Source: Buddleja alternifolia
Taxonomy: Eukaryota > Streptophyta > Magnoliopsida > Lamiales > Scrophulariaceae
Assembly (NCBI GenBank): GCA_019426215.1
Contig: CM033408.1
Coordinates: 24,283,953-24,347,952, forward strand
DNA: 64,000 nucleotides
Direction: 5' to 3'
Part shown: piece by piece, positions 57,165 through 64,000 of the stretch
Numbering within the stretch: the stretch's first letter is position 1
How the letters are laid out: each line of letters starts with the position of its first letter
Program-made: the position numbers and the translations under genes
Notes under the pieces: generated by a model
What the model saw: the letters and a program-made list of their open reading frames with translations, nothing else
The model's database searches: none
Told to the model about the DNA's origin: nothing

Positions 57165-58401
57165 TGTTAGGTCTTAAAAGTAACATTGATTTAGTATGTT
57201 TTTATCTCACATTTGTCTTGAATTCATACCTTGAGTTGATCTTTTTAGTTGTTTTTATTTGTATTTGCGTATTTTGGCTTCTAAGTCGTTTAAATGCTTT
57301 TATAGGCAAAGGACGATTGATTTGGCGAGTAAATGAAGGGATATCTAAGCAAAGTGAAGAAGTCAACTAAGAGACTTAAAGAGGAGCAAAGAAGAGTCCA
57401 AACGAAAGGAGTTGAGTTGAAGAAAAAGTAAAGAAAAAAGTGGACAGCAGAATTGGCACAGTGGTGCCAATATTCGGCACCACTGTGCAGCGCGCAGAAA
57501 TCAAAATTTCTGGTTGGGCTCGGATTTGGGGTCTTTTGTTGGGCGTTTTGTAATTAGAATTCCTATATAAATAGAAGAAGTCAGAAAAATAGGGGACTTT
57601 TAGATTCTTTGAAAAGAAAGAAGACGCTTTGGGAGAGAGAAGGAGAAAGAGAGAAAACTTGGAGAGAAAGAAAAGAAAGCCATTGAAGAGAAGAAAGAGA
57701 AATCTTGATTCTTGCCATCAACGTCAGGGTTCTTTTTGGTTTTTCTTGAATTCTTCTTCTTCCCCAATTGTTCTTATTATTTTCCACCATTGTTAAACAT
57801 GAGAATTCTTAGTTTTATACAAATTATTTCTTCTTCTTGTTTAATTATGAGTAGCTAAATAATTTTCTAGGGTTTAAGATGTAGTTTTGAATATTATTAT
57901 GGATTGTTGATTTTCATTGGGTTATTTCTTGCTTTAATTAATCTATCAATGAGGGCTTAATGCTTGTAGATGATTGGCCACCAAATACATGATTTAAGGT
58001 GAATTGAGAAGTACCGGGAGGTGAATTAATTCATTAGTTCAGATTTGATAGACGTGTTTAAATTACTCAATAGGGATATTAGTAATTGTGCATGAGGCTA
58101 GCTAACGAATTTCATGGAAATTAATGGATTCATCTAGATTAGTTATTGATCATGGGAGTGACGAGAACGAGTTTAGTTGGGTACTCATGGAGATCTCGGG
58201 AGAGTATCCATGTAATTAAGGAAATTCGGGTCTTTAATGAATGCAAGAATTTACAATCCAATGAAGTTCAATATCCATAGAAATACCTTGATGAAGTCTT
58301 AATCCCCAGGCTTTCCATTTATCGAATTATTGTTTATAAATTTTGTTATTATTTATTTCTGTTTTTAATTAGTTAGAATTTTAAATCTTGTTAATATAAC
58401 A
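57165..58401 (+). repeat. Athila 3' LTR with ~108-bp deletion near its end
   Basis: Matches 45489-46830 up to AAATCTTG-TAAT, then jumps to ATAACA at about 58396-58401, missing roughly 108 bp present in the 5' LTR. Right flank is repeat X. No clean 5-bp target duplication is visible. Confidence 0.8.
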
Positions 58402-59236
58402 ATTACATCATTATATTAATTTACAGGATGTTAGATGTAATTTTTTGAACTAGGGGTTGTAAATCGTAATTAGGCTATACTTCAGGAGTACTCAGAGTAA
58501 TTTTCCATATATATAAAATACGAAATTTGACCGTGAAGTCATTAAGACAGCCTACAACGGCTAGAATTGATTTTTTGATTTTCTTTTTTCAAAAAAAAAA
58601 AATTGGGGCCGTTAGAATAGGCAAACTCTAGCCTTACCACCTGGCTAAATGAATTTTGTTTTATTCAAAATAACATATGAAAATAATTTTAAATATACTG
58701 GTCCTCGGCAGGGTTTTGACCGGGCTGGGTCCCGGCCTAGGCTACGTTGAAGTGGGCCCTGCCTGGCCCATCTAGTTTGGTGGGTCGGGGCCGGGCCAAT
58801 CCGTTCGGTTGATGGAGGCTGGCCTACTGTTTATGTTTAACCCGAACCTTGGTACTACTCAAGTAACTTGACCTACGTATTCGATCCACCAGTGTAAAAT
58901 AAATATGTTAAATATGACTTTCTAAATAAATAAACGAAAAAAGATATAAGGGTGTTTCAATCTTATAATAATTTTATTGTAGATTTTTTTACCAAAAGTA
59001 GTAAGAAGAAAGGTATTGCCAAATTTTCAAACCGCAGGGAGGTGGATGCCAAAAGACCGAACCTCAGAAAAGGTGGATGCAAATAACCCTACTTGCAATG
59101 TTTTTGTGTTCGTTGATTAAATAATTTCACAAATATTATTCATGAGTTTAAGACATAAAAATGAAGATTCTCTGTCAATAAACCCGGCACCAAATCATAA
59201 ATTATATCTTAATAAACTTCTTTCCTTTCATTTTAG
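58402..59236 (+). repeat. Repeat X, copy 2, right part
   Basis: Matches 42060-42940 with small indels, including the GGGCC-rich stretch (58720-58800) and the word GCAAATAACCCTACTTGCAATG. Confidence 0.7.
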
Positions 59237-59452
59237 ATGACAACATTCCGCAAATTTCATCCCAAGATTATAGCTACGATATCTTTCGACTGTCATTTTG
59301 TTCGTGATCAAGTACAAACCGGGGCTATTGTCACCACTCACATTCGCACTCGGTTTCAACCCGCCGATTTGTTCACCAAAGCACATGGTCGTTCTCAATT
59401 TCTAATTCTACTAGTCAAGTTGGGCATTCACGATGTTCATGCGGCAATTTGA
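59237..59452 (+). pseudogene. Ty1-copia RNase H C-terminal remnant
   Basis: The reading FDCHFVRDQVQTGAI followed by FQPADLFTKAHGRSQF and LGIHDVHA is the C-terminal end of copia RNase H. It is followed by the purine tract TTTGAGGGGGAATA and a short LTR. Upstream parts are lost or degenerate. Confidence 0.85.
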
Positions 59453-59462
59453 GGGGGAATAT

Positions 59463-59633
59463 TGTAAATAGCGTATATATTTGTCCTATGGTTGTAAATA
59501 CGGCAAGAAATTTGTCATAGAGTCCTTTTCCATTAGGGTTTTGTTTTAGGGTTTTATGTGTATATATGTTGCTGTACGTTTGTTTAGGAAAATAAGAGAA
59601 ATATCTCCGCCACTTTTTGTCTCTCTTTTTACA
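59463..59633 (+). repeat. Short (171-bp) copia LTR
   Basis: TGTAAATAGCG...CTCTTTTTACA, directly after the purine tract. The length fits small-LTR copia families. No second LTR in the window. Confidence 0.7.
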
Positions 59634-60094
59634 TATGCTGATGATAAAAACTTAATGCATGTGTGTGTGTATATATATATATATACAAGTATTTGTGTTA
59701 GCAAGACGAATGCTGATTAAATAATAGAAATATATTTTCCTTATAATTTATATTTTTTAAATAAATAATATTCAATGTTCAATATATAACTATATCTATA
59801 TATATCAAATATTAATATATAATATGTAATTATTACTTTATAACTAATGTAAACAAATATTTTACAGTCCATGAAAGTACTCTCACGTTCGATTCCATCT
59901 GTAATCATGAAAAATGGAATGAAATTCACACAAGAACAATTTTAATACATCGAATACACACAAGTACAATAGCCTTGAACACATGATATATATGATCAAA
60001 GCTAGGGAAGAATGGATTAAATTCTCCACATTCAATCGCTCTCCCAACATTGAGAGTGCGCATCAATTATATCTATGCCAAACCTTAGTCGATG
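59634..60094. other. AT-rich stretch without gene
   Basis: Contains (TG)n/(TA)n at 59660-59685. Nothing else recognised. Confidence 0.6.
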
Positions 60095-60208
60095 CTTTAT
60101 TACAGTTGTCAAACATGAAGAAAAAAAAAGAAAAAAAAGGGGACCAAATATATATAGAACAATACACACAGATGCATGCAGACTGTCGGCATATATAGCA
60201 TTGAAAAT

Positions 60209-60310
60209 CTAGGGCACACGTCCTCGTCGGCTAGGGAATAGTATGAACCAAATGAGCCCATTCACTGGCTTATCCTGGTCGTCACCATTGACATGTTGGG
60301 AGCTGGCCAT
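60209..60310 (-). CDS. Candidate small-peptide gene (33 aa)
   Basis: Minus strand: TATAAATA at 60418-60411, ATG at 60310 and stop at 60211-60209, encoding MASSQHVNGDDQDKP...SRRGRVP, basic at the C-terminus with a hydrophobic GLIWFILF core. An in-frame upstream ATG at 60397 is only 14 nt from the TATA box, so it is probably upstream of transcription start. A possible poly(A) signal AATAAA lies near 60103-60098. No transposon signature was found around it. I do not recognise the family; it may be chance. Confidence 0.3.
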   Translation of the reverse strand: MASSQHVNGDDQDKPVNGLIWFILFPSRRGRVP

Positions 60311-60410
60311 AATGCTTACTTGGCGTATCGTTAATATGAATGTTTGTTTTACTCTGTAGTGTGTGTGTTGATCTTTGTTTTTTGATTTTGAACCCATAGC
60401 GTGCAGGTGC

Positions 60411-60418
60411 TATTTATA
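60411..60418 (-). promoter_or_regulatory. TATA box candidate for the small ORF
   Basis: TATAAATA on the minus strand, about 100 nt upstream of the ATG at 60310. Confidence 0.35.
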
Positions 60419-60804
60419 GTGTGTAGGTACACATTTGATTCATCGAATTGAAAATGATATGTTTGACTTCACAAAAATGGAAATAAAAAAAAGGATTTAT
60501 TTATGTTGCTTGCTCATTCGTAGAAGGCACTACATATGATTGTATTTTCAAATCAATATGACCAAGATAATACTTCCAAATAATACTATATTAGTGTTTA
60601 TTGCAAGTTGGCAAAAAAACAATAATTATTTTTCTCAGCTTCACAAGATCTATTACTATACCAATTCAGCTCGAGCCAAACAATACTAAAGTGAAACAAA
60701 AGAAACTAGCACAATGTTAACGTGTTTTGGGATCAAATAATTTTACAAGTATTGTGATGTAGGAGAAAACTTGGGTAAAATATCTACTATGTCAGAGTGC
60801 AATG

Positions 60805-60915
60805 AAATTCACAGGGTTATAGAGAAACGATATTTTGAACAAAAAGCATGCCTTCCACATTGATATTTTTTAGCCATTTGAGGTTGTTTAGGGGCTCAAA
60901 CGGGCATTTTTACAT
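60805..60915. repeat. Diverged single copy of the CACTA 2 foldback arm
   Basis: AAATTCACAGGGTTATAGAG and TTTTGAACAAAA, then TTTAGCCATTTGAGGTTGTT, parallel the reverse complement of the right arm at 36945-37060. Confidence 0.6.
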
Positions 60916-61453
60916 TTCTCATGTGTATTTTCATAATTTTCATATTATTTTAGATTTTTCTGTCTTTTCCCTTTATGGTTTGTTGAACGATTATCAAAAT
61001 TGAATAATATTTTCACTCTGAGAACCCTAGCCACTTTGGTTATTTTCAGAAAAAATCCTCGTGATAAGATTTTCTTCTTCACTTTGCATATTCTGCTGCG
61101 TGATATTATTATGATGAGGTTATGACATAAAAACAAGATATTCCACCTATAACTTTGGAATCAAATCAGAAAAATATTTTGGGTAATATAGATTTTGCTC
61201 CCCTGAACTATATCATTTGTAAAATAGATCCCATTGAACTATACAGTAACATACTTACCCCCTTCAATAGCATCAAATTATCATAATTATCCTTAACCGT
61301 TATTTTGTCTTTTATTTTGCATTACTCTGCCACTTTGTTTTCCCTATTTCATATAGCCTGTTTGTTAAAATTTAGCCAATACATCAAGATTAATTAATCA
61401 AAATAATAGTTGAAAATAATTTTAGTACTAACATTAGATTATGTTGACAACAA

Positions 61454-61493
<40 letters not shown>

Positions 61494-62360
61494 AATGTCT
61501 AACAAAATTCAAGTAATATGTTGTCACAAAATTAAATCACTCCAAACAAATTTTAATATCTTTTATGTGTATTTGACAATCTAATCCAAACAGACTATCT
61601 TTTGAAAATACATATATTTTTATATTAATAAAAAATAAGCATATATTTACCCCCTAATTTATCGTACTACAGTTTTAAGGTTCAATCATATATAATATGT
61701 GTGTGTGTGTGATTTCTTATCAAAGTACATCCAAAAATTCAAAACAATTTTGAACTACTTTAACTTTATGACAATGCTTTAGTAGAATTTGTCAAATGTA
61801 AATACATATATATATGTATGTAATAATGTGTTGTCACCAAATTAATTTAATATTATTGCTAAACATATTATTAATTCTTTATTTTAATTAATGCATTCAA
61901 GGAAAAATGAAAGGAAAAATAATAATTAAGGGTAATTAAGATAATTTCAAATAATAAAGGGAGTATATGGGAATATTTTGGTACGAGAGGTATAATTTAG
62001 AGACTTAAGAACTGTATTTTACCTTCATATTTTAATAAAACTCTTTCACTTCATATAGATGGCACCTTTGTGCAGATTGGATGCCATGATTGTAGGTGCA
62101 ACATCTTCAATAATACTATAATTAAATTGTATTTTTTAACTTTTAAGAATATTAAAATTTGGAATCTTGGATTAAAATAATAATATAAATTTTCTATATA
62201 AAAGTCCTAAATGGATAAATTTCTATACAAAAGTACAGTTGATTAATTAATTAGAAGTCCAAGGGTAATTAAGTTCATAAATTTATTAACCTTAAATGTT
62301 TGGTATTTTTAAATAAAAAGTTTGTGGAATGAATTTTTTAGATTGAAAAATTATCATTGT

Positions 62361-62391
<31 letters not shown>

Positions 62392-63483
62392 AAACTTTGT
62401 TTCAAGAGGTTTTTACTAATTTTTTCTTATTATTTGATAAGAAAAAGAATATATAAACAATGAGCATTTAATAAAACGTCATTTCAGTTGGTTTGTATGA
62501 AAAAGATTCTAATTTGTCAATATAACTTAGTACCTATTGTATCAATTTAAATGTCAACCATCAAGGACCAAATATTTCTGATGAGCTTGTATCTAGCATT
62601 ATAATGAACATGTCAAGCATCTATGGGCACTTTGAGATTTCAATATTTCTTGGGCAATTATTAGATATACAAGTGCATTTTAAAGAAATTATTGTTAATA
62701 TATATAAATGTAACAGATAAATCTAAACAAAACGAAATCTTTATCTATTTATTAAAAGAACACAAAAACCACAAATCATCAAACCTTTCATGCTATGTAA
62801 CTAAAAGACTTCATTATCATCATAATTTTATATTAATTCTATTGCTATAAAATACATGGTAATATTAATATTTTTTCTCCAAGTTAAGAATGGGATACGT
62901 TTTTTGCTGTTTTTTGTACAAATTAAATACAGTAGAACCTACATATTAGGAGCCTATAAAAACAATAATAGAGATTCACTTGGGTAGAAATTCCATCCTT
63001 CGTGGAGAGTGGTAGGTATTTTCAAACTCACAATTAGTACGTAACCTTATAATATCATGAAAGACAGAAGATTATTTTTTATTAATAATAAATGTCAATT
63101 CATGCGAGAGGTGCGGTAATATCTTTAATCCTAACGGGCACGGTAAGGCTTGGAGTTCTTTGGTATTTTCTGTAGGTGTTGAACTTTTCCCCTCTAAGAT
63201 TTTGGTATGAAAACAACCAAATAATTGGATAATTAGTCAAAATATTGACTTAATGAAGCGATTCGTACGTATCAATGAGGTAGGAATGAAATGTGACATA
63301 GCTAGAATAATCAAATGACTTAAATATACTTTATACATATAATCAACGTATTTTTATTTTTATTTTTATTTTGATTAACCAAACCTAATCAACGTAACCC
63401 GCTGACCCGATCTCGTGATCGTGGATTATCTACACTTCTCATAATCAGATAAGGCTAGATCACTACACACTTTACCCGTACTG
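60916..63483. other. AT-rich intergenic region
   Basis: No gene, LTR or transposon ends recognised. (TA)n runs lie at about 61461-61488 and 62364-62390, with a (GT)n at 61700-61711. Confidence 0.6.
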
Positions 63484-64000
63484 TTAGGATTATGTCCTCA
63501 AATGGCATAGAGGATGGAATGATACAACATCTTTCTTATAATGAACTTATTTTTATACTATTAATAAAGGCATTATTCAATTTTCACTTAAATCTTATCT
63601 ACATCTATAAGTAATGTAAAACGTCTTGTCCATATTTTCAGTGTGATCCCTCTACTTCCTATGGGATAGGAAGAATGTCATTAGAGAGATCGATCTTGAT
63701 TACTAAAAACTAGGTCGCAAGTAAAATAAAGTCTTTAATGGACAGATAAAGACATAGAACACTTGTACAATCTAGCTCTGACATGAGAGTGTCAGTCGAG
63801 TACCATTGGATGGTAGGAGCTTAAGATTGTAGGCACATCAGTGGAACTGATATGCTCGAACATGACTCGCATCCGTTCTATCACACGGGTTTTCGCTCTG
63901 TGACTGTCAATGACAGAACTGATTATGCATAATAGGTATAAGTGAACCTTTGACCTGAAATATCAGGCTGAAGATGCACTACTGATGTCAAGTAGTGGAA
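63484..64000 (+). repeat. Start of a copia-type LTR running off the window
   Basis: TGTTAGGATTATGTCCTCAA begins an LTR-like sequence homologous to the reverse complement of 39880-40640. Its last part (63842-63995) is also found at 43017-43175. Internal sequence would lie beyond the window. Confidence 0.65.

Larger units (their letters stand above)
45489..58401 (+). mobile_element. Athila-like Ty3-gypsy element lacking RT, RNase H and integrase
   Basis: 5' LTR 45489-46830, primer site TGGCGCCGTTGCCGGGGA (46834-46851), gag from 46976, a nested LTR element (47943-53961), gag C-terminus plus protease (53962-55445), a long 3' noncoding region with a conserved stem-loop and tandem repeat, a G-rich purine tract and a 3' LTR 57165-58401. 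Primer site, gag and the LGRPFLATA protease are typical of the Athila clade. Polymerase domains are absent, so it is non-autonomous. The LTRs differ at about 2-3% of positions by eye, excluding a deletion near the end of the 3' LTR. Confidence 0.88.

Overview
The window looks like a repeat-dense (probably heterochromatic) stretch of a eudicot nuclear genome. Evidence: AT-rich sequence, plant Ty1-copia and Ty3-gypsy retrotransposons with plant-type primer-binding sites, CACTA DNA transposons, a TRIM, MITE-like elements, LINE scraps, CpG-poor noncoding DNA and long TA/GA microsatellites. I see no bacterial or viral gene organisation, no rRNA or tRNA gene and no intact conserved host gene. The only candidate host gene is a tiny minus-strand ORF near 60.2-60.4 kb. 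No species call is possible from the sequence alone.

Layout. 1-5664: the 3' part of a SIRE/Maximus-like copia element (A), with a long accessory ORF, a polypurine tract and an LTR. 5665-20570: a second, divergent SIRE-like element (B) with truncated gag, near-complete pol, an accessory ORF and a 3' LTR. Its accessory ORF is interrupted by a gypsy-like solo LTR (13976-16870), which itself carries a copia solo LTR (14213-15976). A MITE sits in the B LTR. 20571-31367: a minus-strand, heavily decayed gypsy element with ~2.7-kb LTRs. Its left LTR holds a CACTA element carrying host exon fragments and a TRIM; its right LTR holds a 983-bp MITE-like insertion. 31368-34927: a decayed copia element (integrase and RNase H scraps, 3' LTR) with a truncated LINE in the LTR. 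36474-38047: a second CACTA element with a large foldback. 38051-45488: copia and LINE remnants and duplicated repeats. 45489-58401: an Athila-like gypsy element reduced to gag plus protease. Its gag is split by a young minus-strand non-autonomous LTR element (47943-53961). 58402-59633: copia tail with a short LTR. 59634-63483: mostly AT-rich sequence with one possible small-peptide gene. 63484-64000: start of another copia LTR.

How the parts relate. The window is a nest in which most insertion events can be ordered from target-site duplications and empty-site paralogues. Three observations stand out. (1) The SIRE accessory ORF contains small phase-1 introns in both divergent copies and has a host-like upstream region (G-boxes, CT-rich leader), so it may be expressed separately from gag-pol. 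(2) The non-autonomous element inside Athila encodes a gag-tail-like protein and shares Athila's primer site and a stem-loop just after the stop codon, as expected of a parasite of Athila machinery. (3) The LTR promoters of these two elements both carry strong palindromes immediately upstream of the TATA box.
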